Assembly: GCA_043721435.1 (NCBI GenBank)
Contig: JAYSQR010000015.1
Coordinates: 1 to 35,649 of the forward strand
Direction: 5' to 3'
DNA: 35,649 bases
DNA from: VFJL01 sp043721435
GTDB lineage: Bacteria; Pseudomonadota; Gammaproteobacteria; Burkholderiales; Nitrosomonadaceae
The notes beneath the pieces were generated by a model. The model had not been told where the DNA came from and did not search any database. It saw only the letters and a program-made list of their open reading frames with translations. The position numbers and the translations under genes are program-made. Of the stretch, positions 16,554 through 24,950 are shown one piece after another. How positions within the stretch are numbered: the first letter of the stretch is position 1; each line of letters begins with the position of its first letter.

Positions 16554-17654
16554 CTAGGAAAGCTTGGCGCCAGTACCGACCAGTTCAGTTGAGACGATCT
16601 TGTAAGTGAATTCTGCCGGTTCCAGGCTGTCCTGCTGGTGATTGCCGATTTCGGCATGGGGGTACATGAAAAATGGCAGTGTGTCTGCAATGCTGTCGCG
16701 CGCCAGGATGATGTCTCTGCCGTGATTAAATGCCACCCAGTTCATCTCCCAGGAGCCAAACAGCTTTTCTCTTAGCGCGACCACTTTAAGATGATCGCGC
16801 GACAATCCTTCCTCCAGCGCGAACTGATGCACGTCGGCGGGGTCGACCGGTACCCAGCCCAAGCCGGCAAGATAAAATTCCGCGCGGCAATGCTGTTCTC
16901 TGCTGATATCGCCAAACTTGCCCAAGCTCTTGTGTGTTGATGATTCGTCAATGCGGATGCCGTAATGACTGCGCGCCGGAATGCCTGCAGCACGTGCCAG
17001 TCCCACGAACAGCGTGTTGAGGTCGGCGCACTTGCCGCCCAGGTTGCCACTTTCCAGCATGGATTTGATGTCACCCCGTCCGCAACCGCGGGTTGCCTGA
17101 TCGCGATAGGAGTTGTCCACCACCCAGTCGTAAATGGCGCGCGCTGTTTTCAGGGGTGACTGGCTGTTGGCTTCTTTGCTGATGGATAAAGCGGTCTTGC
17201 GCACAATGCCGTCCAGCGGCATGTCCCTGGTTGGCTGCAGGAAGCGCATTACGTCTGCAGGAATGGCAGACCTGCCACGCTCGGAATAATGGTACAAATT
17301 AACGGCGCGATCAGCCGTCTTGACGACGCTGCTTACCGTCACACTGCGTGGGCCGTTGCCATGCCACTCGGCGTAAAACATCGGCGAGGCTGTTCCGGCA
17401 ATGGTGTCAAATCTGGCTATTTCCGCATTGCCGCTCCACACGCTGCCTTGGGAAAACTGATGAGGAGTATCATTGGTATCCGGTAACGGCAGCCATAAAC
17501 GCGCTCTTTTCCCTTCACCAGGAAGATCCACCTTGTAGGTCAGGCGGTAACTGTTCCATCGTGACAGGCCGGCTTGCTGGCTGAACGCCAATGGCGTGAG
17601 CGGAAATAACGCAGCGCTGGCCCCGGCTAGTTTGATAAAATCCCTGCGTTTCAT
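16554..17654 (-). CDS. Tat-exported transglutaminase-like cysteine protease-fold protein
   Basis: A 366-residue protein with a twin-arginine signal, MKRRDFIKLAGASAALFP, cleaved near residue 25. The transglutaminase-like domain (about residues 150-280) shows the catalytic triad in order: Cys209 in NLGGKCADLNTLFVGLAR, His255 in REQHCRAEFYL, and Asp271 in WVPVDPADV. The N-terminal part, with RLTYKVDLPGEGKRARLWLP, resembles the beta domain commonly placed before such folds in bacteria. The protein should work in the periplasm as a protease or amide hydrolase; substrate is unknown. It converges on darP with a 64-base gap and is divergent from the esterase gene. The MKRRDFIK start makes ATG 17654 secure. 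Confidence 0.88.
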   Translation of the reverse strand: MKRRDFIKLAGASAALFPLTPLAFSQQAGLSRWNSYRLTYKVDLPGEGKRARLWLPLPDTNDTPHQFSQGSVWSGNAEIARFDTIAGTASPMFYAEWHGNGPRSVTVSSVVKTADRAVNLYHYSERGRSAIPADVMRFLQPTRDMPLDGIVRKTALSISKEANSQSPLKTARAIYDWVVDNSYRDQATRGCGRGDIKSMLESGNLGGKCADLNTLFVGLARAAGIPARSHYGIRIDESSTHKSLGKFGDISREQHCRAEFYLAGLGWVPVDPADVHQFALEEGLSRDHLKVVALREKLFGSWEMNWVAFNHGRDIILARDSIADTLPFFMYPHAEIGNHQQDSLEPAEFTYKIVSTELVGTGAKLS

Positions 17655-17731
17655 GATCTACGTGTCAGCCTGATAGCAGAATACACAAATTTAATCCTGC
17701 CTCCTGATTAAGTCAATCCTCACGCCTGCCC

Positions 17732-18412
17732 ATGACTATTGCCCCCACTGATCTGCTGTCCACCATCGAACTCGACAACGGAATTGACCCGACCCATACC
17801 ATACTGTGGATGCACGGTCTTGGTGCGGATGGCAATGATTTCGTGCCGATCATAGATGAGCTTGAGCTGCCGCCAGATAGCCGTATCCGTTTTGTATTTC
17901 CCCATGCACCGATGCGGCCAGTGAGCATCAATAACGGTTTTGTGATGCGCGCATGGTATGACGTGCTCAATCTGAATTTCAGTCAGCCCGAAGACGAGAC
18001 CGGCTTGCGCGATTCGCAGCGGGCAATCGAGGCGCTGCTTGAACGGGAACAGCAGCGTGGCATCACGCCGGAGCGGATCGTGCTGGCGGGCTTTTCCCAA
18101 GGTGGGGCGATGGCGCTGCAAACCGGCTTGCGCTACCCAGAGAAACTTGCCGGCATCATGGCGTTGTCGTGCTATCTGCCGCTGCAACAAACTCTCACAG
18201 CGGAAGCGCATCGCGCCAATTCCGCCACATCGATTTTCATGGCACACGGCAGTCGCGACCCGGTTATCCCGATGACGCTCGCGGCAGCGTCAAGGCGGCA
18301 GTTGCTCGAATCGGGCTATACAGTGGAATGGCACGAGTATCCGATGGCGCACGCGGTTTGTATGGAGGAGATGGCCGACATCAGCGCATGGCTGAGACAG
18401 GTTCTGATATAA
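17732..18412 (+). CDS. alpha/beta hydrolase, acyl-protein thioesterase/carboxylesterase family
   Basis: A 226-residue member of the phospholipase/carboxylesterase (abhydrolase_2) family, of usual length. The oxyanion region is WMHGLGADGNDFVPI, the nucleophile is Ser122 in VLAGFSQGGAMAL, the acid Asp176 in AHGSRDPVIP, and the base His207 in YPMAHAVC. All catalytic residues are present. Family members cleave short-chain carboxyl esters or acyl thioesters in the cytosol. No signal peptide is visible. It stands alone between the divergent transglutaminase-like gene and a long intergenic region. ATG 17732 has only a weak ribosome binding site. Confidence 0.92.
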   Translation: MTIAPTDLLSTIELDNGIDPTHTILWMHGLGADGNDFVPIIDELELPPDSRIRFVFPHAPMRPVSINNGFVMRAWYDVLNLNFSQPEDETGLRDSQRAIEALLEREQQRGITPERIVLAGFSQGGAMALQTGLRYPEKLAGIMALSCYLPLQQTLTAEAHRANSATSIFMAHGSRDPVIPMTLAAASRRQLLESGYTVEWHEYPMAHAVCMEEMADISAWLRQVLI

Positions 18413-19097
18413 ATAATCTTCCTTGATCTTCCTTGCACTGGCAGATCATGCTGCCCCCAAAATCAATCCCAAACAGTGAGGATAGGCATGGTCTCTTTCG
18501 CATGAGGCGGGCGGCGCAGTTTGTTGCTTTAACGTCAAACGGCGGGGCCGTTTGGTGAAATACCGGTAACCCGTAAATGGAGTGAGCGCAGCAGCGCTCT
18601 CGCAGCATGATCTTCACGAATTCTTAACAATCGCGCGACACTTTCTTCACACTTGTTGTGTTAGGTTGCATAACATGACGTAATTTCCATCCGTTCTTGG
18701 AGCGGAAAATAGAAGAAAATTGAGCCACATTCTCCATACTGAATTGATAAGAAATACCGCCATCCTGTTCGCTATTTCCTCTCAGAGCTTGCTCGTGACC
18801 GTGCCGAATTGGGTAACGGAATCTGTCATCAAGGGTTACTTGCGCTGCTGATCGATAGCTCTTCCAGTTGCAAGATCGAATGCCTGTTCGCAAGGTTAGA
18901 CAAGAAAAACCGAAGCTCATGGCGATGCCGTGTCTGTAGAGCGCGGAAACAGGAGGATTCGGGGGGGGGCGACCAAGAATGTTCTAGGTTGGAATGAAAG
19001 TGGCAGGTTTACGATGTACGCCTTCGTTCAAGACCTGTAGTCCGACAAGTGACTGGTTTTAAATGTTGAATTTAGGATAAGCAAAGGAGGATCTGTG
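18413..19097. other. long intergenic region before the two-component genes
   Basis: These 685 bases hold no gene I can support. Short frames on both strands lack ribosome binding sites and family resemblance. Visible structure includes a perfect 8-bp hairpin (18536-18554) and a run of nine G (18961-18969). The DNA from about 18620 onward is A/T-richer than the genes to the left. The last 17 bases carry the response-regulator ribosome binding site, AAAGGAGG at 19083-19090. Confidence 0.5.
18536..18554. other. GC-rich hairpin in the esterase/response-regulator gap
   Basis: CAAACGGC (18536-18543) and GCCGTTTG (18547-18554) form a perfect 8-bp stem with a GGG loop. No T-run follows on either strand, so it is not a standard terminator. 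It lies about 125 bases after the esterase stop. Confidence 0.5.
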
Positions 19098-19493
19098 ATG
19101 CAGAGAATTGCCCACGTTGAAGACGACTCGGATATTCGAGACACTGTCAGGCGCATCCTGAGCGTCGCTGGATATACGGTTGACAGCTATGAGACACATA
19201 GTGACTTTATCAAATCGCTTCAGGATGCTACGAATCCTCCTGATCTGGCAATTCTCGACGTAATGGTCGAGTCAATGGATGCGGGTCTGAATACCTATGA
19301 AGAAATGCGCAAACATTTTCCAGGAATTCGTGTGATATTTCTGACTTCTCTTGGGGAGATGATTCTTCCCTATTTCAGTGGTGAATCCCACGACTGGGTC
19401 TGCATAGTTGAGAAACCAGTCGAGCCTGAAAGTTTGTTAGCAATTATTCGCAGTCGCCTAGAGCCTATCAAAGCTGAAACCAGCCCTGCCTAA
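19098..19493 (+). CDS. stand-alone response-regulator receiver protein
   Basis: A 131-residue single-domain receiver. Acidic pocket EDD lies at residues 8-10 (AHVEDDSDIRD), the phospho-acceptor is Asp54 in LAILDVMVE, the switch Thr is in VIFLTSLGE, and the conserved Lys in VEKPVEPESLL. There is no DNA-binding or other output domain, so it must act by protein contact or as a phosphate relay, as CheY-like proteins do. AAAGGAGG at 19083-19090 favours ATG 19098 over the GTG just before it. The kinase gene starts 11 bases after its stop, which makes the two a likely pair. Confidence 0.92.
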   Translation: MQRIAHVEDDSDIRDTVRRILSVAGYTVDSYETHSDFIKSLQDATNPPDLAILDVMVESMDAGLNTYEEMRKHFPGIRVIFLTSLGEMILPYFSGESHDWVCIVEKPVEPESLLAIIRSRLEPIKAETSPA

Positions 19494-19504
19494 AGAATGT
19501 GACC

Positions 19505-20977
19505 ATGGCAGATGCCGAATTTTCCTGGGAGGCGCCCAAAAATCGCTTCGTACTGCCCGGTACTGGAGTAGACAGCGAGAAACTCAGCGATGAAGTCTTA
19601 ATCGGGAATGCCCGCTGGTTTATCGTCTTTCGTTGGGCAACAATCGGCGCGCTCCTCCTTTTCCAGATACTGGCAATTGTTTTCTCGGACATACTCACCC
19701 AAATTGGCATCACTCATCAACAGGGATGGCCAATTGTCGTAATAGTCGTATTGTTCATTGCCAATATTACTTACATCTATGCTTTAGATTTTCGCCAGTC
19801 AACCAAATATAACTCCCCCTCGATAAACATCTGGTGTCAGATCATCGTTGATCTTTTATGCCTGTCAATTGTTGTGCACTATGTTGGCAGCACCGCAACC
19901 CCCGCCCCTTTTTTTTATGTGCTGCACATTGCCTTGTCATGCATTTTCTTTTCGACCAGAGAAAGTTTGATTGTCACGCTTCTGGTCTGTGCCATGTATA
20001 CGGTCATGTTGCTGACCGAGCACTCCATGTTCTATCAATTATTTTTAGAATCGCCGACAGATCCCCACACATCAGCTGAAGACCTGCAGGAAAGCAGGGC
20101 CCTCTTGTGGATGTTTACCCTCGATATACTGTTTGTTGTTGTCTGGTATGTTGTTTCACGGCTCACAATTGTCGTGCGTACCCATGAGCGCGACCTCGTG
20201 GGCGCTTACGAGCGGATCACGCTGGGGCAGGTAGAAAAAGATCAATATGCCGTGCTGATGACACATCAACTCAAGGCCCCGCTCGATGCCATTCGCAGCA
20301 AAATCAACCTGATAAAAGGGGGTTATTGCGGAGAGACCTCCCCTGAGATAAAAGACGTGCTTGTAAAAATTGATAAGCGTGCCTCTGGTATGGCAAGCCT
20401 GATTATGGATGTGCTCAGACTCGAACGGCTGAAAGCAGCTGCTCGCAGCACCAACACCCTGGAGCATGTGTGCATCGAAGCAGTCATTCATAAGTGCGTT
20501 GATAAATTGATGACGATTGCCAAATCCCGGCAGATCAGGATTGAAGTATCAATGCAGAATTTTTTTGCCGATGGGATTCCCGATCAATTTGAAATACTTT
20601 TCGAAAATATCATTCTGAATGCGATTACCTATTCTTATGATGGGGCATCGGTGGAAATTACCTCTGTCGTTGACAAACAAAACTCCTCCGCGACCGTAAA
20701 GATTGTTGATCATGGGATCGGGATTGCAGCTAAAGACCTGCCAAATATTTTTGATGAATATTTTTATACTCCCAGGGCGGTACTTCACAACCGAGCATCG
20801 AGTGGAATAGGTTTATCAATAGTCAAAACGGTTGCAGAAAATAACAAGCTGCGCATCAAGGTTTCAAGCGAGCCCAACGTCGGCACAACATTCTTTGTCA
20901 CTTTCCAGGGAGTGGAAAGTCCGCCTGTGCATAGAAAGGCTGCGGGATTTACGCAGGAGTCCTCTAAAGGGGGTTAG
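19505..20977 (+). CDS. membrane sensor histidine kinase
   Basis: A 490-residue kinase. The N-terminal half has about six hydrophobic segments, including ATIGALLLFQILAIVF, WPIVVIVVLFIANITYIYAL, LLCLSIVVHYVG and LDILFVVVWYVVSRL, with almost no periplasmic loop, so it likely senses something in or at the membrane. A short helix leads to the phospho-acceptor His254 in VLMTHQLKAPLDAIRSK. The ATPase domain follows with the N box ENIILNAITYSYDG, VDHGIGIAAKDLP and SSGIGLSIVKTVAE. ATG 19505 fits AAAG spacing better than GTG 19499. It follows the orphan receiver and converges on ychF, whose stop codon overlaps its own. The A/T-rich codon use differs from the flanking housekeeping genes and may mark acquisition. 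Signal unknown. Confidence 0.9.
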   Translation: MADAEFSWEAPKNRFVLPGTGVDSEKLSDEVLIGNARWFIVFRWATIGALLLFQILAIVFSDILTQIGITHQQGWPIVVIVVLFIANITYIYALDFRQSTKYNSPSINIWCQIIVDLLCLSIVVHYVGSTATPAPFFYVLHIALSCIFFSTRESLIVTLLVCAMYTVMLLTEHSMFYQLFLESPTDPHTSAEDLQESRALLWMFTLDILFVVVWYVVSRLTIVVRTHERDLVGAYERITLGQVEKDQYAVLMTHQLKAPLDAIRSKINLIKGGYCGETSPEIKDVLVKIDKRASGMASLIMDVLRLERLKAAARSTNTLEHVCIEAVIHKCVDKLMTIAKSRQIRIEVSMQNFFADGIPDQFEILFENIILNAITYSYDGASVEITSVVDKQNSSATVKIVDHGIGIAAKDLPNIFDEYFYTPRAVLHNRASSGIGLSIVKTVAENNKLRIKVSSEPNVGTTFFVTFQGVESPPVHRKAAGFTQESSKGG

Positions 20978-22065
20978 ACGTTAAAGCGAAAATGCATCAC
21001 GTCGCCGTCCTTGACCACGTATTCCTTGCCTTCCAGTTGCATTTTCCCCGCTTCCTTCGCACCCTGCTCACCCTTGCAGGCGATAAAGTCGTCGTAACTG
21101 ATGACTTCGGCGCGGATGAAACCTTTCTCGAAATCAGTGTGGATCACGGCGGCGGCCTGCGGTGCGGTGTCGCCTTTATGGATGGTCCAGGCGCGTACTT
21201 CCTTCACGCCGGCAGTGAAGTAGGTTTGCAGTCCCAGCAATTGATAGGCGGCGCGGATCAGGCGGTTCAGTCCCGGTTCTTCCAGGCCGATATCGGCGAG
21301 AAATATCTGTTTGTCTTCGTCGGACAGTTCGGCAATCTCAGATTCCAGCGCAGCGCAGATCGCCACTACCGGCGCGCCTTCTTGCGCCGCATATTCTTCC
21401 ACGCGTTTTAGCAGCGGGTTGTTGCTGAAACCCTTCTCGTCGACGTTGGCCACGTAGATGGCCGGTTTGGCGGTCAGCAGGCAGAGCGGCTGCAGCAGGT
21501 GCCGCTGATCCTTGTCCAGTTGCAGGCTCCTGGCCGGTTTTCCCTGGTCTAGATGCGCCCGTACTGTTTCCAGCAGCGCCACAAGCTTGATCGCGTCCTT
21601 GTCACCGGACTTGGCCAGTTTGGTTTCGCGGTGCAGCGATTTCTCTACCGTTACCAGATCGGCCAGCGCCAGTTCAGTCTGTATCGTCTCGATGTCAGAG
21701 AGCGGATCGACCCTGCCGGCGACGTGAACCACATTGTCATCGGCGAAGCAGCGCACCATGTTGATGATACCGTCGGTCTCGCGGATGGTGGCGAGGAACT
21801 TGTTGCCCAACCCTTCTCCTTTGGACGCACCGGCCACCAGACCGGCGATATCGACGAACTCGACGATGGCAGGCTGCACTTTCTGCGGCTTGACGATTTC
21901 GGTGAGTCTGGACAGGCGCGGGTCAGGCACCTCGACGATGCCGACATTGGGTTCAATGGTGCAGAAAGGATAATTCTCCGCAGCGATGCCTGCCATGGTA
22001 AGCGCATTGAACAGAGTGGATTTGCCCACATTGGGCAGGCCGACGATACCGCATTTCAGGCTCAT
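20974..22065 (-). CDS. ychF: ribosome-binding ATPase YchF
   Basis: A 363-residue OBG-family P-loop protein of standard length. The start MSLKCGIVGLPNVGKSTLF holds the P-loop; switch region PFCTIEPNVGIVEVPD, DIAGLVAGASKGEGLGN and a TGS-type C-terminal domain with WTIHKGDTAPQAAAVIH and VVKDGDVMHFRFNV follow. YchF (OLA1) binds the ribosome and prefers ATP, and is linked to translation control and oxidative stress. It is the last gene of a minus-strand block after pth, 61 bases away. Its stop overlaps that of the histidine kinase by convergent arrangement (20974-20977). Confidence 0.97.
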   Translation of the reverse strand: MSLKCGIVGLPNVGKSTLFNALTMAGIAAENYPFCTIEPNVGIVEVPDPRLSRLTEIVKPQKVQPAIVEFVDIAGLVAGASKGEGLGNKFLATIRETDGIINMVRCFADDNVVHVAGRVDPLSDIETIQTELALADLVTVEKSLHRETKLAKSGDKDAIKLVALLETVRAHLDQGKPARSLQLDKDQRHLLQPLCLLTAKPAIYVANVDEKGFSNNPLLKRVEEYAAQEGAPVVAICAALESEIAELSDEDKQIFLADIGLEEPGLNRLIRAAYQLLGLQTYFTAGVKEVRAWTIHKGDTAPQAAAVIHTDFEKGFIRAEVISYDDFIACKGEQGAKEAGKMQLEGKEYVVKDGDVMHFRFNV

Positions 22066-22126
22066 GGATTTATTGAATTATGAATGATGAAGTGTAAAAA
22101 AATGGGGAAACCTCTTGTCATGCGTA

Positions 22127-22744
22127 TCATTTCTGCTCCGGCAAATTTACTGGGGCACTCTGTGGATGAATAACACGCGGGTTAGTGTGCAGCTTCAGCA
22201 TTGCTGCCTGGCAGTTTCCCTGAGTGATCAGCGGCCAGACCTCGAGGCTGCGGCAGATGGCTTCGTCTATCAGTGCTGCCTCTTCCTTGCGTGGCGGCTG
22301 CAGCACATAATCCGCCACGGCATTCTTGTCGCCGGGATGGCCAATGCCGATACGCAGTCGCCAGAAATCCCTGGAGGCAAGGTGGGCGGCGATATCCTTC
22401 AGCCCATTGTGGCCGCCCAGCCCGCCACCCAGTTTCAACCTGGGTGTTCCCGGTGGCAAATCCAGATCATCGTGAACCACGAGCATCTGTTCAGGTGGAA
22501 TTTTATAAAAAAGGCACATCGCTGCGACAGCTTTACCACTTGCATTCATGTAGGTCTGGGGGTTAAGCAACCACAGTTCGTCATTACCCTGGCCGATGCG
22601 CGCGCACAGACCATGAAATCGCGCCTCTGCCTTGAGTGTGACGCGTAGCTCCGCTGCCAGCCGGGATACCCACCACGCCCCAGCATTATGGCGGGTAGTG
22701 GTATATTCCTTGCCCGGATTGCCAAGACCGACGATGAGTTTCAT
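22127..22744 (-). CDS. pth: peptidyl-tRNA hydrolase
   Basis: A 205-residue Pth. It releases peptides from peptidyl-tRNA that drops off the ribosome. MKLIVGLGNPGKEYTTTRHN contains the catalytic His19; LLNPQTYMNASGKAV, VVHDDLDLPPG and GGLGGHNGLKDI are the other conserved blocks. ATG 22744 is used instead of the frame's earlier start at 22756, since MKLIVGLGNPG is the common N-terminus. It lies downstream of rplY, with a foldback element and the rplY terminator in between, so it probably needs its own promoter. Confidence 0.97.
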   Translation of the reverse strand: MKLIVGLGNPGKEYTTTRHNAGAWWVSRLAAELRVTLKAEARFHGLCARIGQGNDELWLLNPQTYMNASGKAVAAMCLFYKIPPEQMLVVHDDLDLPPGTPRLKLGGGLGGHNGLKDIAAHLASRDFWRLRIGIGHPGDKNAVADYVLQPPRKEEAALIDEAICRSLEVWPLITQGNCQAAMLKLHTNPRVIHPQSAPVNLPEQK

Positions 22745-22772
22745 CAAACACACCACAGCTGCAGGTTGACCA

Positions 22773-23008
22773 TTAAACCTAAATCTGGCAGTTGATCGCT
22801 CGTTTTAAGCCTAACACCATGATCCATAGGACTTTTTGACGCTTGGCCTTCTGAGTGAGTTCGCTACGGGGGAGATTGCACGATTTTTGCAGCACATGGC
22901 TGCGTTGCAACTCCTTGGAATGGAATGACCATTCCGCGTCATTGCGCCTTGCCCTGCACACCAAAAACCGCACACTCTACCCCCGTCCAACTACCGGATT
23001 TAGGTTAA
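22773..23008. mobile_element. MITE-like foldback element between pth and rplY
   Basis: The 19-base AACCTAAATCTGGCAGTTG (22776-22794) and CAACTACCGGATTTAGGTT (22988-23006) are inverted copies with 17 of 19 matches. TTAA flanks both ends (22773-22776, 23005-23008). Inside, ACGGGGG (22866-22872) faces CCCCCGT (22980-22986) and the centre is GGAATG (22917-22922) with CATTCC (22930-22935), so the right half folds back on the left half. The left arm has about 70 extra bases after its terminal repeat. There is no reading frame of note. This is the shape of a small non-autonomous transposable element. It abuts the rplY terminator. Confidence 0.65.
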
Positions 23009-23041
23009 AAAACCCGCCGGAACCAGGATAACTCCGGCGGG
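23007..23041 (-). terminator. intrinsic terminator of rplY
   Basis: Read on the minus strand, CCCGCCGGA (23041-23033) pairs perfectly with TCCGGCGGG (23021-23013) over an 11-nt loop and is followed by six T (23012-23007). It lies 23 bases after the rplY stop. Its T-run touches the right end of the foldback element. Confidence 0.9.
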
Positions 23042-23063
23042 CTGTATCAAGAATTGGCAGATG

Positions 23064-23753
23064 TTATTTCTTCTTTCCGCTATCTTTCTTGTCAGCTTCT
23101 TTCACAGCGCTTTCTTTCTTCTGTACAGTCGTCGGAATGTCTGCGGCAGCTACTGTTGCGGCGGCGGCTTCCTCGGCGGCGACAGCACGCGGGATAATGA
23201 TTGTTGCCACAGGCAGATTCTCACCTCTGATCAGCGCAGGAATCTCCACGCCTTGCGGCAGACTCAGATCGCTCAAGTGCAGCGAACTGATGGAGGTCAG
23301 ATTGCTCAGATCCACCGAGATGAATTCCGGCAGATCTTTGGGCAAGCAGGAAACATCCAGTTCGGCCAAAATATGGCTGACGATACCGCCAGAGACTTTT
23401 ACACCGGGGGCAATGTCGGCATTGATGAAGTGCAGTGGCACTTTCATGTGTACCTTCTTGTTCGGGTCGACGCGTTGGAAGTCTATATGCTGCACCTGTA
23501 ACTTAAACGGGTGCATCTGCAGATCGCGCAACAAAACCTGTTCTTTCTTGCCATCCAGATCCAGCGAAAGGATGGAGGCGTGGAAGGCCTCCAGCTTGAG
23601 CTTGTGATACAGATTGTTGTGATCCAGTTCGATGGCTTGCGCCGGATTGTCCCCGCCATAGATGATTCCCGGAACCTTGCCGGAACCACGCAGGCGGCGG
23701 CTCGCACCCTTGCCCTGCAACGTGCGCTTGCTTGCGCTGATTTCGATTTGCAT
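23064..23753 (-). CDS. rplY: 50S ribosomal protein L25, Ctc form
   Basis: A 229-residue long-form L25. The N-terminal 5S rRNA-binding domain shows RTLQGKGASRRLRGSGKVPG, then IIYGGDNPAQAIELDHNNLY and LLRDLQMHPFKLQVQHIDFQ. A second beta domain and a Lys/Ala-rich tail, KEADKKDSGKKK, complete the Ctc type. It stabilises 5S rRNA in the large subunit. GGAGAAG precedes ATG 23753. It follows prs by 72 bases and ends in a strong terminator. Confidence 0.97.
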   Translation of the reverse strand: MQIEISASKRTLQGKGASRRLRGSGKVPGIIYGGDNPAQAIELDHNNLYHKLKLEAFHASILSLDLDGKKEQVLLRDLQMHPFKLQVQHIDFQRVDPNKKVHMKVPLHFINADIAPGVKVSGGIVSHILAELDVSCLPKDLPEFISVDLSNLTSISSLHLSDLSLPQGVEIPALIRGENLPVATIIIPRAVAAEEAAAATVAAADIPTTVQKKESAVKEADKKDSGKKK

Positions 23754-23825
23754 TTTACTTCTCCAAAATAAGGATCATCCGCGACCAGATGACCCGATTA
23801 AAAAAAAGCGCATAACACGCCTTAA

Positions 23826-24776
23826 CTACTCCATGAATAATGAACTCACTGAATCCTCGTTGCTGATGCGCAATACTGTTTCTGCCAGCAGGCTCGCCAC
23901 GCTCAACTGATAAATGCGGTTACAGGCCTTGGCATCCGCACGCAGCGGAATGGTATCAGTGACCACCAGCTTGTCCAGCGCGGAATTTTTAATCCGCTCT
24001 ACTGCGTTGCCTGATAGAACCGCATGAGTGCAATAAGCCATTACACTCGTCGCACCTTCTTCTTTCAACGCCCTCGCCGCTTCGCACAAAGTATTGGCGG
24101 TATCAACCATGTCATCCATGATGACGCAAGTACGGCCTTTGACCTCGCCGATGATGTTCATTACTTTGGCCACATTGGGCTTGGGACGCCGCTTATCGAT
24201 GATTGCCAGGTCGCATTCCAGGCGCTTTGCCATCTGTCTTGCCCGCACCACACCACCGACATCGGGTGAAACCACCACCAGATTCTGGTAATTGCTTTTC
24301 CATAGATCACCCAGCAGTATCGGCATACTGTAGATGTTGTCCACGGGAATGTCGAAAAATCCCTGGATCTGATCAGCGTGCAAATCCATTGTCAGCAGCC
24401 GGTCTATGCCGACCGTGGTCAGCATATTGGCCACCACCTTGGCGGTGATCGGCACCCGTGCCGAACGCGGCCTTCTGTCCTGGCGGGCATAACCGAAATA
24501 AGGTATTGCTGCGGTGACGCGTCCGGCAGAAGCGCGTTTCAGTGCATCCACCAGCACCAGCAATTCCATCAGAGTGTCATTGGTGGGCACGCAGGTGGAT
24601 TGCAACACGAATACGTCCTTACCGCGCACATTCTCAAGAATTTCCACCATTATTTCGCCATCGCTGAAACGGCCTACGGTCGCGCGTCCCAGATGGATGT
24701 TGAGATGCCGCACCACATCCTGCGCCAACTTGGGATTGGCGTTGCCGGTGAAAACCATCAGGCTATCGTAGGCCAT
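23826..24776 (-). CDS. prs: ribose-phosphate pyrophosphokinase
   Basis: A 316-residue class I PRPP synthetase of standard length. It transfers pyrophosphate from ATP to ribose 5-phosphate, supplying nucleotide, histidine, tryptophan and NAD synthesis. FSDGEIMVEILENVRGKDVF, the ATP-binding AIPYFGYARQDRRPRSARVP, the metal-binding MDLHADQIQGFF, the flexible loop DKRRPKPN and the PRPP motif VIMDDMVDTANTLCEA are all intact. It follows tRNA-Gln and ispE on the same strand. Confidence 0.98.
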   Translation of the reverse strand: MAYDSLMVFTGNANPKLAQDVVRHLNIHLGRATVGRFSDGEIMVEILENVRGKDVFVLQSTCVPTNDTLMELLVLVDALKRASAGRVTAAIPYFGYARQDRRPRSARVPITAKVVANMLTTVGIDRLLTMDLHADQIQGFFDIPVDNIYSMPILLGDLWKSNYQNLVVVSPDVGGVVRARQMAKRLECDLAIIDKRRPKPNVAKVMNIIGEVKGRTCVIMDDMVDTANTLCEAARALKEEGATSVMAYCTHAVLSGNAVERIKNSALDKLVVTDTIPLRADAKACNRIYQLSVASLLAETVLRISNEDSVSSLFME

Positions 24777-24872
24777 GGCTAGAGATAGAGGCTAGAGACT
24801 TGGATAAAGGACACAGGTTACTCCTGGTGAATCTGGATCGGCCAAATGATCTTGGTCTTTAATGCCTAAAAA

Positions 24873-24947
24873 TGGCTGGGGAGGTAGGGATCGAACCTAC
24901 GAATGCCGGAATCAAAATCCGGTGCCTTACCACTTGGCGACTCCCCA
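24873..24947 (-). tRNA. tRNA-Gln(UUG)
   Basis: The 75-nt cloverleaf has acceptor strands TGGGGAG and CTCCCCA, discriminator G and an encoded CCA. The anticodon arm is CCGGA-TTTTGAT-TCCGG with anticodon TTG, and the T arm contains GTTCGATCC. It sits between ispE and prs, a position conserved in Betaproteobacteria, and is likely processed from their common transcript. Confidence 0.97.
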
Positions 24948-24950
24948 AAA

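Noticed and set aside
18536..18554. Intrinsic terminator for the esterase gene
   Set aside because: The stem is perfect but no T-run follows on either strand and it lies about 125 bases after the stop.
18624..18920. Possible 98-codon gene on the minus strand in the large intergenic region
   Set aside because: No ribosome binding site, no recognised motif, and odd composition in the first third; the support is too weak for a gene call.
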